Shown here: in pieces, positions 33,786 through 41,774 of the stretch
Layout: the number at the start of each line of letters is the position of its first letter
Position numbering within the stretch: the first letter of the stretch is position 1
Assembly (NCBI GenBank): GCA_965214635.1
Contig: OZ243964.1
Coordinates: 2,232,001 to 2,296,000, forward strand
DNA: 64,000 nucleotides
DNA from: Bin90 sp965214635
GTDB lineage: Bacteria > Chloroflexota > Dehalococcoidia > Lucifugimonadales > JADFKI01
Reading direction: 5' to 3'
The notes under the pieces: generated by a model
Seen by the model: the letters and a program-made list of their open reading frames with translations, nothing else
What the model was told of the DNA's origin: nothing
Database searches by the model: none
Translations under genes and position numbers: made by a program

Positions 33786-36700
33786 ATGCAGCCTGACATT
33801 GACGACCCTGCGTTGGCGCAAGCCGCAAGCGCCATTCTGCGGCGACACGAGAGCGGCGAAGCTGAAGCGAATATCACAAGCGCGGTTCGGGACTTTCTCA
33901 TCGCCACACGCTTGGCGCAGACAGATCAGATTGTGGAAGAGAACCCGCCCTCGGACGCCTCGCGCCGCGCGGTCGACCTGACTGCGTTGGACACTTTCGT
34001 GGAGATGAAACGCAGAATCAACGGCACGAATCGGGGCTTCGACCCCAACCCCGAGTATGTGCAGCAACTTGATGACTACCTCGCGGCGTCCGAGCGAGAT
34101 GGCAAGGGCGTTCGGACGGGCGTGCTGACCGACGGCAAGTACTGGCTGCTGCGCTGGCACGGCGCTGGTGCGGTCAAGACAACCCCGCCATACGGCTTCA
34201 CGCTGGAGAGCGGCGACAAGTGGCTTCCCCTGTATGAGTGGCTGCGCGACAAGGCGCTCACATCCTTGGAACGCATTCATCCCGACCCCGAAGCCGTAGC
34301 CCACCACCTTGGGCCTCAAAGCCCCTCGTACGAGCGCGACATCGCACGGCTGAAGGCGCTATACGAAGAGGGCGCTCACTACGAAACCCTGAAGGTCAAG
34401 CGGCGGCTGTGGTATGACCTGCTGCGTACCGCGCTCGGCGAAATCGCACACGACACGGCGCAGATGGACGACCTGTTCGTGCGCCACACATACTTGACTG
34501 CGGTCATCGGGATGGTGGTGCAGGCGTCTTTCGGCATAGACATCCAACACCTCGCCGAAACCGACGCTGCCGACCTGCTGCATGGGCGCAAGTTCCGCAA
34601 TGATACCGGCTTGCAGGGCGTTGTGGAATCCGACTTCTTTGCGTGGCCCACTGAGGTGGGTGGCTTGCCCCTGATTGCGACTATGGCGCGGCGCATCGCG
34701 CGCTTTGACTGGCAGGCGGGCGACACTCCCAATGACATCGCCGCCATTTTGTACGAAACGGTCATTCCGCCCGAAGAGCGCCGCACGCTTGGCGAATACT
34801 ACACGCCGCAATGGCTCGCAAAGATTATGACGCGCGAACTGGTAACAGACCCCCTGAACCAGCGTGTGCTAGACCCCTCCTGCGGCTCTGGCACCTTCAT
34901 CGCTGAGGCGGTCAACCACTTCATTGACGCCGCCCGCAGCGCCGATGTTGCGCCCGCAGAGGTGTTCAGCAGGCTGCGGAGTCGGGTTACGGGCATTGAT
35001 GTTCACCCCGTTGCGGTGCACCTTGCGCGCGCCGCATACGCCCTCGCCGCTAGACCCGCCATCGAAGCCGCCGACTACACATCCATATCCGTCCCGATAT
35101 ACTTGGGCGACGCCCTGCAGCTCCGATACCGCTCCGGCGATATGTTCGCAACGCACGAGATTACCATACAGGTCGGGGACGAAGAGAACACCGAGCTGGT
35201 CTTTCCCGTGAGCCTGATTGAGCATGCGGACACCTTTGATGCGCTTATGGGCGACATTGCGACTTACATCGAAACGGGCGACGATCCCACGCTCGCACTT
35301 GCCGACCACCACATCACCGACGCGGGCGAGCGGCAGACGCTCACCGCCACCATCGCCACGATGCAGCGGCTGCACGACGAGGGGCGCAACCACATCTGGG
35401 CGTACTACACGCGCAACATGGTGCGCCCTGTCGCACTCGAGCGCGCCAAAGTGGATGTCATCATCGGCAACCCGCCTTGGCTGAACTACCGCAACACCGC
35501 GGACACCCTGCGCACCGAACTGGAGCAGCAGAGCAAGTCCCTCTATGGCATCTGGGCGGGCGGCAGGTACGCCACGCATCAGGATGTTGCGGGGCTGTTC
35601 TTTGCGCGCACCGTGCACCTGTACCTCGAAACCGACGGCGTTATCGGAATGGTGATGCCGCACAGCGCACTCCAAACGGGGCAGTATTCCAAGTGGCGCA
35701 CTGGCAACTGGCGCTCAACGCAGGGCATCCGCACCGTGTCGGTGGACTTTGGGTTCAAGCGGGCGTGGGACTTGGAGAGGCTCAAGCCGAACACCTTCTT
35801 CCCCGTGCCGTCATCGGTGGTCTTTGCCAAGAACCTCAAACCCGATGCGGATGGCAGCCCGCTCGCAGGCAGAGTGGAGCGCTGGCAGGGCGCAGCAGGC
35901 GCAGCCGATGTGCGCCGAGTGCCCGCCCGGATTACCGACACCTCCGCAGACGGCGCTTCGCCATACGCAACGCATTCACGGAATGGCGCAACAATAATGC
36001 CGCGCTGCCTGTTCTTCGTAAACGAAACCGAGAACACGGCTATCATCCGCGCTGGACAGACCATCACCGTGAACCCACGCCGCGGTTCGCAGGACAAGCC
36101 GCCGTGGAAGACGCTAGACCTCGCCGCCATCAGCGGGCAGACGATTGAAAGGGCACATGTGTTCGATGTGCATTTGGGCGAAACCGTGGTGCCATACGCC
36201 ACGCTCATGCCTCTCAAAGCCATCCTGCCGCTCAAACGGGGCGACGCCCGGATACCCACCGCTGAAGCAGACGAAAATGGCGTCGGCGGCATATCGCTTG
36301 CCGGGCTGGAACGAATGATGCGGGGACGCTGGCGAACGGTTAGCAGCCTGTGGGAGAATAACAAGGCGCGCGCCAACAAGCTAACCCTGCTAGGGCAGCT
36401 TGATTACTACGGCAAATTTTCATCTCAATTGGAGTGGCAGCAAGATGCAAGCGATAGACCCATTCGTGTTGTGTACACTAGCGCCGGTGCGCCAACTGCT
36501 GCGCCGGTAGGTGATGCTAGCGCAATGGTGGACTACAAGCTGTTTTGGGTTGCTTGCAAGGATGTGCATGAAGCCAACTATCTGCTTGGGATCATCAACA
36601 GCGATGCGTTATACGAAGCTGTAAAGCCCTTGATGACAAGAGGTCAGTTCGGCGCGCGAGATGTGCAAAAACATCTGTGGAAGCTGCCCATCCCGGAGTT

Positions 36701-36920
36701 CGATGCTGAGAATCGTTTGCACGCCGATCTCTCCGCCGCAGGCATGGCGGCAGAAACGGCTGCGTGCGAGGCGCTTGAACGGCTTCGTGCTGAGCGCGCA
36801 GCGCAGAACAAGGTGTTCAGCGTAACGGTGGCACGGCGGGAGCTGCGTAAGTGGCTGCGTTCGTCGGTGGAGGGTGGGCGAGTGGAGGTGCTGGTGGGGG
36901 AGCTGCTGGGGCGGGGGTGA
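33786..36920 (+). CDS. Type IIG-like restriction-modification enzyme (N6-adenine methylase with N-terminal nuclease)
   Basis: 1044 residues. The N-terminal region has VDLTALDTFVEMKRRI near residues 62-77, a D...ExK arrangement of a PD-(D/E)XK nuclease, and GVLTDGKYWLLRW near 115. The methylase has SAM motif I VLDPSCGSGTFIAEAV near residue 361 and catalytic motif IV VIIGNPPWLNYR near 561, the NPPY-type of N6-adenine enzymes. The long C-terminal third probably contains the target-recognition region. Such single-chain enzymes both cut and methylate. No separate restriction or specificity gene is seen; the two small genes behind it follow after 11 and 49 bases. Similarity to BREX PglX-type methylases is possible, but no other BREX genes are present. 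Confidence 0.88.
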   Translation: MQPDIDDPALAQAASAILRRHESGEAEANITSAVRDFLIATRLAQTDQIVEENPPSDASRRAVDLTALDTFVEMKRRINGTNRGFDPNPEYVQQLDDYLAASERDGKGVRTGVLTDGKYWLLRWHGAGAVKTTPPYGFTLESGDKWLPLYEWLRDKALTSLERIHPDPEAVAHHLGPQSPSYERDIARLKALYEEGAHYETLKVKRRLWYDLLRTALGEIAHDTAQMDDLFVRHTYLTAVIGMVVQASFGIDIQHLAETDAADLLHGRKFRNDTGLQGVVESDFFAWPTEVGGLPLIATMARRIARFDWQAGDTPNDIAAILYETVIPPEERRTLGEYYTPQWLAKIMTRELVTDPLNQRVLDPSCGSGTFIAEAVNHFIDAARSADVAPAEVFSRLRSRVTGIDVHPVAVHLARAAYALAARPAIEAADYTSISVPIYLGDALQLRYRSGDMFATHEITIQVGDEENTELVFPVSLIEHADTFDALMGDIATYIETGDDPTLALADHHITDAGERQTLTATIATMQRLHDEGRNHIWAYYTRNMVRPVALERAKVDVIIGNPPWLNYRNTADTLRTELEQQSKSLYGIWAGGRYATHQDVAGLFFARTVHLYLETDGVIGMVMPHSALQTGQYSKWRTGNWRSTQGIRTVSVDFGFKRAWDLERLKPNTFFPVPSSVVFAKNLKPDADGSPLAGRVERWQGAAGAADVRRVPARITDTSADGASPYATHSRNGATIMPRCLFFVNETENTAIIRAGQTITVNPRRGSQDKPPWKTLDLAAISGQTIERAHVFDVHLGETVVPYATLMPLKAILPLKRGDARIPTAEADENGVGGISLAGLERMMRGRWRTVSSLWENNKARANKLTLLGQLDYYGKFSSQLEWQQDASDRPIRVVYTSAGAPTAAPVGDASAMVDYKLFWVACKDVHEANYLLGIINSDALYEAVKPLMTRGQFGARDVQKHLWKLPIPEFDAENRLHADLSAAGMAAETAACEALERLRAERAAQNKVFSVTVARRELRKWLRSSVEGGRVEVLVGELLGRG

Positions 36921-36931
36921 TGGGGTAGGAT

Positions 36932-37633
36932 ATGCGAGAAAACATTCGGAAGTTCTTGGCAGGCGTTTGGGAGTTTACCACCGACACGGTTTTGCCAAAG
37001 ATAAAACAAACGCTCAATCGGAATCCCTTGGTATGGGCTTTGGGGCTTACCGTCCTGTTCACCCTTATCTTATGGGGTGTTGCCAATTTCACGGACGCAA
37101 GTGTCATCGATTCGGCTAGAGCCGTGCAAGCAATCGGTATTCTTGTGGCAATATGCGTAGGTGGCATCCTTGCGTATCAAAGGTTGCACATATTCAGAAC
37201 CTTCGAACCGCATCTGACAATTTCGCAAAAAGTCTCGCACAGGAACATCGGCGACAGCTATGTGCACATAGACATAACCGCGACCTTGCACAACAGTTCA
37301 AAGGTGCAAGTGGAGATTCTTAAAGGGTTCTTCCAATTGCAACAAATTGCACCAGAGACGGACGAGAACATTGAGGAACTATATGCTCAAGTGTTTATTG
37401 ATAAGGAATACAACAGCATTGGATGGGAGACTCTTGAAAAATTCGAGCGCCGTTGGAGCCAAGGCGAATTAGTCGTAGAACCGGGAGAATCGCATCCAGA
37501 GACTCAGGAATTCATAGTTTCGAAAGATGTAAAATCCGTTATGATATATTCATACTTTTATAATCAGCGGTATTCAGAGCAGTCTGCCTCTGCCGAAGGA
37601 TGGGCAGCATCTACGGTCTATGATATTACCTAG
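36932..37633 (+). CDS. Unknown membrane protein behind the restriction-modification gene
   Basis: Not recognised. 233 residues. Two helices lie near residues 31-53 (NPLVWALGLTVLFTLILWG) and 66-82 (AIGILVAICVGGILAY). The rest is a soluble, probably beta-rich domain (HIDITATLHNSSKVQVEI, SVMIYSYFYNQRY). It starts 11 bases after the stop of the methylase gene, so it is probably in the same transcript. Base composition is clearly richer in AT than the methylase, which suggests separate acquisition. It could be an accessory or an immunity-related membrane protein; nothing in the sequence settles this. Confidence 0.7.
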   Translation: MRENIRKFLAGVWEFTTDTVLPKIKQTLNRNPLVWALGLTVLFTLILWGVANFTDASVIDSARAVQAIGILVAICVGGILAYQRLHIFRTFEPHLTISQKVSHRNIGDSYVHIDITATLHNSSKVQVEILKGFFQLQQIAPETDENIEELYAQVFIDKEYNSIGWETLEKFERRWSQGELVVEPGESHPETQEFIVSKDVKSVMIYSYFYNQRYSEQSASAEGWAASTVYDIT

Positions 37634-37682
37634 TTCAACAATTCAGAAAATCAAGATATGGTTAAGTAAGGAAGAAACTACC

Positions 37683-38063
37683 ATGCCGCATAATCAGAAT
37701 GAGACGCCTAGTGTGCTCATAAAGAGGGGAACTGGTCCCAAAGATGTGCCGCCAAAGAGAGATTTCTCGGGCAAGCCGCCGGGCGCTAATCATCTGAAGA
37801 GCAAGCCATTGCTTGAGACGCCTAGTGTGCTCATAAAGAGGGGAACTGGTCCCAAAGATGTGCCGCCAAAGAGAGATTTCTCGGGCAAGCCGCCGGGCGC
37901 TAATCGCCTGAAGAGCAAGCCATTGGTTAATAAGACAGGCAGTGTGCCCATGAGGAAGGGAACTGGTCCCAAAGATGCGCCGCCAAAGAGAGATTTTTCG
38001 GGCAAGCCGCCGGGCGCTAATCGCCCGAAGGGTAAGCCATCGGTTAGGACGCCCAAGCGCTGA
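37683..38063 (+). CDS. Small basic protein made of three tandem repeats
   Basis: Not recognised. 126 residues of which almost all form three copies of a 38-40-residue unit (SVLIKRGTGPKDVPPKRD, then FSGKPPGANRLKSKP). Lys/Arg/Pro/Gly dominate and there are no helices or Cys. The ATG at 37683 has AAGGAAG ten bases upstream; an in-frame ATG at 37620 would overlap the previous gene. It sits 49 bases behind the two-helix protein, probably in one operon with the restriction-modification gene. Strong repetition within a short, basic chain suggests a nucleic-acid-binding, peptide-precursor or structural role, all inferred. Confidence 0.65.
   Translation: MPHNQNETPSVLIKRGTGPKDVPPKRDFSGKPPGANHLKSKPLLETPSVLIKRGTGPKDVPPKRDFSGKPPGANRLKSKPLVNKTGSVPMRKGTGPKDAPPKRDFSGKPPGANRPKGKPSVRTPKR
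37701..38046 (+). repeat. Three tandem repeats of about 114-120 nt
   Basis: Units begin at about 37701, 37815 and 37932. The first two are almost identical; the third differs at several codons and carries an extra VNK-type junction. They encode the tandem-repeat protein. Confidence 0.9.
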
Positions 38064-38103
38064 TTTTAAGGCAGCGTATATCACACACCCGCAGGCGTTT
38101 CAC

Positions 38104-38253
38104 CTATGGCAAGAAGCGCAAGCCGACAACCGCAATAAGCGTCATGATTTGCAATAGCACTAGCAGCCTCAGCCAAGTGTCTATGCTGTCCAACCTCTTG
38201 TCGGTGCTGTCAACGCGTCCCTTCAATTCGCCATAGCTTCTATCAGTAACCAT
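38104..38253 (-). CDS. Small coiled-coil and one-helix protein
   Basis: A 49-residue protein: MVTDRSYGELKGRVDSTDKR, a charged heptad-like part, then one membrane helix (WLRLLVLLQIMTLIAVVGL). The ATG at 38251-38253 has AAAGGCAAG upstream; a longer frame to 38370 has no better start. A degraded copy of the first 24 codons is at 39115-39182, lacking the helix. The function is unknown; the layout is a miniature version of the DUF1640-like stalk-and-anchor genes of this window. Confidence 0.5.
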   Translation of the reverse strand: MVTDRSYGELKGRVDSTDKRLDSIDTWLRLLVLLQIMTLIAVVGLRFLP

Positions 38254-38519
38254 CGTTCTTGCCTTTCGCAGCTCGTAAGATTGCCTGTTCGCAAGCCCTG
38301 ATTCTAGCGTAGCATGACGCCTAAGCATCGGGTGCATCCGGTCACGCCCGCAGGCGTGTGCCGTCCCCAAAGTGTGTTGACGAATGTGAGATGTTAGAGT
38401 AGTATTAGAATATTAGTTTCATAAAATGTTCCAGTTTCCATGCTTAACAGTGCCAATAGTCAGAGCACTGTTATGACATACTCGATCACGGATATACAGA
38501 CACTATATTAAGGTGTAAG

Positions 38520-39053
38520 ATGTTTATGAACAATGTAGAAGCAGTGATTGTCGCAGCAGGCGTTGCGTTCGTCGTGTTCGCTTATATCATCCCAGCGTTG
38601 ATAGTCGTGTTCGAGAAAGATAGGCGGCGGCAGCCCGATTCAGATAGGACTTCCCTATTCAACATCAAATCGCGCGACAGAACTATATTCACAGCGTTGT
38701 TCGTGGTGCAAACGCTGTTGCTAACATACATATGGAGCAAGCCAGTTACATCAGCAAGTATGACATTCGCGCAAAACCTTGAGCGGGTTTCCGGCAAGGC
38801 GACTCTTGCCGCTCCAATAGCGCTGCTGTCAACATTCATTCTCGCAGAAGGAGTGTACGGAATTATGATAATGCTTTCGTATGTATACGACCAAGTGAAG
38901 AAGGAACGCGCAGAGTTCCATAAGCACAAGGGCAGAGCCGAGGGCATTGCCGAGGGCGAAAAGCGAGGAAGGGCGCAGCGTGACGCGGAAGTGGCGGCGC
39001 TGAAAGCACGCATCGCCGAACTCGAGCGCGGCCGCAACGGCAACGAGGGGTAG
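38520..39053 (+). CDS. Membrane protein with three helices and coiled-coil tail (copy 2)
   Basis: A 177-residue paralogue of the 31619 gene, nearly identical over the three helices and the first part of the tail (HKHKGRAEGIAEGEKRGRAQ) but with a shorter tail ending ARIAELERGRNGNEG. The ATG at 38520-38522 follows AAGGTG. It is a direct-repeat copy 6.9 kb from copy 1, with the restriction-modification genes between them. The repeat extends a little into the 3' untranslated DNA. Confidence 0.75.
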   Translation: MFMNNVEAVIVAAGVAFVVFAYIIPALIVVFEKDRRRQPDSDRTSLFNIKSRDRTIFTALFVVQTLLLTYIWSKPVTSASMTFAQNLERVSGKATLAAPIALLSTFILAEGVYGIMIMLSYVYDQVKKERAEFHKHKGRAEGIAEGEKRGRAQRDAEVAALKARIAELERGRNGNEG

Positions 39054-39114
39054 GACCGCTCAGACGGACATCATATCCGCACACATCCGATCCCCCGGCT
39101 TGTGTTAATCCTCG

Positions 39115-39182
39115 TGCTGTCCAACCTCTTATCGGTGCTGCCAACTTGTCCCTTCAATTCACCATAACCTCTATCAGTAACT
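39115..39182 (-). pseudogene. Degraded copy of the small coiled-coil gene
   Basis: The minus strand reads VTDRGYGELKGQVGSTDKRL, matching the N-terminal part of the 38104-38253 protein. The initiating ATG is ATA here and the helix-coding part is missing. A remnant left by the same duplication as copy 2. Confidence 0.6.
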
Positions 39183-39209
39183 ATTTGGTGGACTTGGTGG
39201 ACAAAAAAC

Positions 39210-40004
39210 TCACACCCACAGGCGCGTGGCGTCTCTAGTGTCCGCGCCGCCGGTGGGCGTGTCGTCTGCGGCGGCGTTGGGTGCGCCCTGCCGTGCGAAT
39301 GCGATGCCCCAAACATGGGATGCTCCGGCGTCTTTGAGTGCGTTGGCGCAGGCGGACATGGTGCTGCTAGTGGTTACCACATCGTCTATGAGCATGAGGT
39401 TTCGCCCCGCAACATCGTGGTGAACGGCGGCGGGGCACTCGAACGCCTCGACGATGTTGCGCCTGCGCTCCCCGGATGTCCCCATGCTGACCTGCGGCGG
39501 CGTGTTTCGGATGCGCCGTAGTGCGTCGGTGCGCAGGGGGATGCCGGTCAGCGCGCTCAACCCCTGCGCTATCAGCGCCGACTGATTGTAGCCGCGCCTG
39601 CGCTCGCGGCGGCTGTGCAGTGGCACCGCGGTGAGCGCATCCACTGGGTAGGGGTTGCGGCGCAGGTAGTCCGCAAGCAGGCTCGCCATATGCGGCGCGG
39701 CGATGCGAACCCCGCGATACTTCAGGTCATAGACCATCTCTCGCACCGCGCCGTCGAACACAAACGGAGCGCGCACGCTGTCGAACGACGGGGCATACTG
39801 CCGGCAGCCGTCGCACAGCTGCGGCACATTCGGTGCGGCGCAGATGTGGCAGAACGGACGGCGCAGCACGGGCAGGCGGGGAGCGCAGGCGCCGCATATG
39901 TATGCGCCCTCGCGCCCGCAAGATACGCAGCGCAACGGCATCAGCAGCTCCAATGCCGCCGCCGATGCCCGCCGCAGCGCCCGCCCTACGATGTGCATCG
40001 CCAA
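39210..40004 (-). CDS. ComF-family phosphoribosyltransferase-like protein
   Basis: 264 residues. Two Cys-rich zinc-finger-like segments open the protein (CVSCGREGAYICGAC and CHICAAPNVPQLCDGC), followed by a PRTase-type domain with the PRPP loop LMLIDDVVTTSSTMSACA. VDALTAVPLHSRRERRRGYN is the ComF/GntX signature. ComF proteins take part in DNA uptake (natural competence), often acting with a helicase; here no other competence gene is near. The start is a TTG at 40004 with GGGAG nine bases upstream; an ATG six bases further in is an alternative. Confidence 0.87.
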   Translation of the reverse strand: MAMHIVGRALRRASAAALELLMPLRCVSCGREGAYICGACAPRLPVLRRPFCHICAAPNVPQLCDGCRQYAPSFDSVRAPFVFDGAVREMVYDLKYRGVRIAAPHMASLLADYLRRNPYPVDALTAVPLHSRRERRRGYNQSALIAQGLSALTGIPLRTDALRRIRNTPPQVSMGTSGERRRNIVEAFECPAAVHHDVAGRNLMLIDDVVTTSSTMSACANALKDAGASHVWGIAFARQGAPNAAADDTPTGGADTRDATRLWV

Positions 40005-40060
40005 CTTGCAGCGCTCCCGAGCACGCCGTCAGCTCCCCGTTATCATCCGTGATGCGCCGG

Positions 40061-40927
40061 CTACACGCGCGCAAACTTGGACACGCGGTTGCCCTCCCCG
40101 ATTTCGGTTACATAGATGCCGCCGTTGGAGTCCACGCAGATGCCATGTCCGCCGATGACGGTGCCCTGTCCTGCGCCCTCGTTGCCACGCCAGCGCGTGA
40201 TGAGGTCGCCGTCCAGCGTCCATATGCTGACGCCGGTGCCGGGCCCCTGTTCCACGACATAGACGATGCTGTCCAGAATCCACAGGTCGCCGGGCTTTTG
40301 CATGTCTGTCCACTCTTCGAGGAAGTTGCCGTCGCCGTCGAAAATCTGGATGCGGTCGTTCTCGCGGTCGCAAATGATGACGCGCCCGCGCTCGTCCACC
40401 CAGACATTGTGCAGCAGCGCAAACTCGCCGGGCCCGGTGCCCTGCTTGCCCCAAGACATGAGCAGCTCGCCGTCGGCGCTGAACTTGTGGACGCGATGTC
40501 CGCCGTATCCGTCTGAGACGAACATGTTCCCGTCGGGCGCGATGGCAATCCCGGATGGCATGTTGAACGGCATCCCTTGGAACGATGGTGAGGGGGCGAG
40601 CTTCTCGCCTAGCGTGCGGATAACCTCGCCGCCGGGCGTGTATTCGGTTGCGATGTGGTAGTCCCTGTCCACGAGCCACACATTGTCGTTGGGTGCGATG
40701 TAGATGCCGTGCGGGTTGGCGCTGAATGTGCCCTCGCCCCACGATGATATGAAGTTGCCATCGGTGTCCCATATCGTCAGCGGGTGCGCCCCGCGGCTGA
40801 AGATATACACCTCATCCTTGGAGTTCACAGCGCCGTCCGACGCCGCCCCGAACGCCCAATACTTGGGCATGTTCGGCCACTCCGACACGCGCTCGTACCT
40901 GTAATCCCCCGAACCTACGATTGCCAT
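40061..40927 (-). CDS. Six-bladed beta-propeller (NHL-repeat) protein
   Basis: A 288-residue NHL-type propeller. Repeated blades have the pattern HGIYIAPNDNVWLVDRDYH, IAIAPDGNMFVSDGYGGHRV and ICDRENDRIQIFDGDG. The set resembles peptidyl-alpha-hydroxyglycine alpha-amidating-lyase-like propellers, in which His and Asp residues bind metal near the centre. There is no signal peptide, so it is cytoplasmic or exported by another route. GGAGG lies eight bases before the ATG. Convergence or co-transcription with the ComF gene (56 bases apart) is possible. Enzyme activity is not proven by the sequence. Confidence 0.85.
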   Translation of the reverse strand: MAIVGSGDYRYERVSEWPNMPKYWAFGAASDGAVNSKDEVYIFSRGAHPLTIWDTDGNFISSWGEGTFSANPHGIYIAPNDNVWLVDRDYHIATEYTPGGEVIRTLGEKLAPSPSFQGMPFNMPSGIAIAPDGNMFVSDGYGGHRVHKFSADGELLMSWGKQGTGPGEFALLHNVWVDERGRVIICDRENDRIQIFDGDGNFLEEWTDMQKPGDLWILDSIVYVVEQGPGTGVSIWTLDGDLITRWRGNEGAGQGTVIGGHGICVDSNGGIYVTEIGEGNRVSKFARV

Positions 40928-41213
40928 GCTGCACCTCCGTTTCAGTGTCCTCAGTATTGTAGGGTCAGTTATAAGTCGCTGTTGATGTTCGCTGAACTGA
41001 TGCGCCGATTGTATGTGCGCCTGCTAATATAGTCAAATCGGAGGCGCATTGGGTAGCGCTAACCCAGCCCGCCGTTCGCAAGAAAGCGTATCCACATGCT
41101 TGGCACGGGATTGGGGAGTATACTGTATGGTGAACCCGTGAAAATGCTGCGCTGCACGCGGAGGGCAAGGCGAGGCTGCGTTAGCCTTTGCGCTATTCTA
41201 ATGGGGCATTTTG

Positions 41214-41774
41214 ATGCATTTCAGATATTATCAGCTGTTGAAAATGCTTATCCCCGGTGTCTTGGTCTTTTATGTTTTTATGGTAGGGGTTGAGCTGTTT
41301 ATCAGGGCTGACGAAGAGATCTACCCCTTCTTCTCTTGGGATCTGTTTTCCCGTACTCCGGGATGGGAGAGAACGGAAAATGCGGTTATCGCCCACTCCA
41401 TTGACGGCATGCCGGTAGCCGGCACACCCTACTTGATTCCCAACCGCGGCATCAGTGATGTCAAGGCGCTGATAGATGCGGTCCAGATCTGCCAATCACA
41501 GACGGTGGCAGAATGCGATGAGGAAGTAAGAGTAGTTCTATATCCAAGAGTGAAGCGGCTTGCCGAAGGCGCTGATGTGGAATTCAGCATCGTTCAAGTC
41601 CGCATTGATCTGCGCGAAGTAAGACAGGACATTGGAAAGTTGGCATCTGGTGAGGCGCAGCGCAGCGACTTTTACCATCAGAGCAAAGTAATAGGCCGGT
41701 GGAATACCAGCGGGGGGCGCACTTGGGAAGGCAGTGTCGATTTCGTCGGGGATAAAGGGAAGGCTGCGCCATGA
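41214..41774 (+). CDS. Unknown single-pass membrane protein, partner of the HTTM-like gene
   Basis: 186 residues from the ATG at 41214 (a TTG one codon upstream is also in frame). One helix near residues 8-30 (LKMLIPGVLVFYVFMVGVEL), then a soluble part with paired Cys (ICQSQTVAECDEE) and a DWS-like end (IGRWNTSGGRTWEGSVDF). The stop overlaps the start of the next gene by four bases. AT content is higher than in neighbours. A small membrane protein coupled to an HTTM-type protein has been seen in other bacteria, but I cannot identify it further. Confidence 0.7.
   Translation: MHFRYYQLLKMLIPGVLVFYVFMVGVELFIRADEEIYPFFSWDLFSRTPGWERTENAVIAHSIDGMPVAGTPYLIPNRGISDVKALIDAVQICQSQTVAECDEEVRVVLYPRVKRLAEGADVEFSIVQVRIDLREVRQDIGKLASGEAQRSDFYHQSKVIGRWNTSGGRTWEGSVDFVGDKGKAAP

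Noticed and set aside
33786..36920. BREX PglX methylase
   Set aside because: Similar layout, but the N-terminal ExK nuclease-like motif and absence of other BREX genes favour a single-chain Type IIG enzyme.
31556..39182. Insertion sequence or transposon ends around the restriction-modification island
   Set aside because: No transposase, no terminal inverted repeats and no target-site duplication seen; the direct repeats are gene copies.
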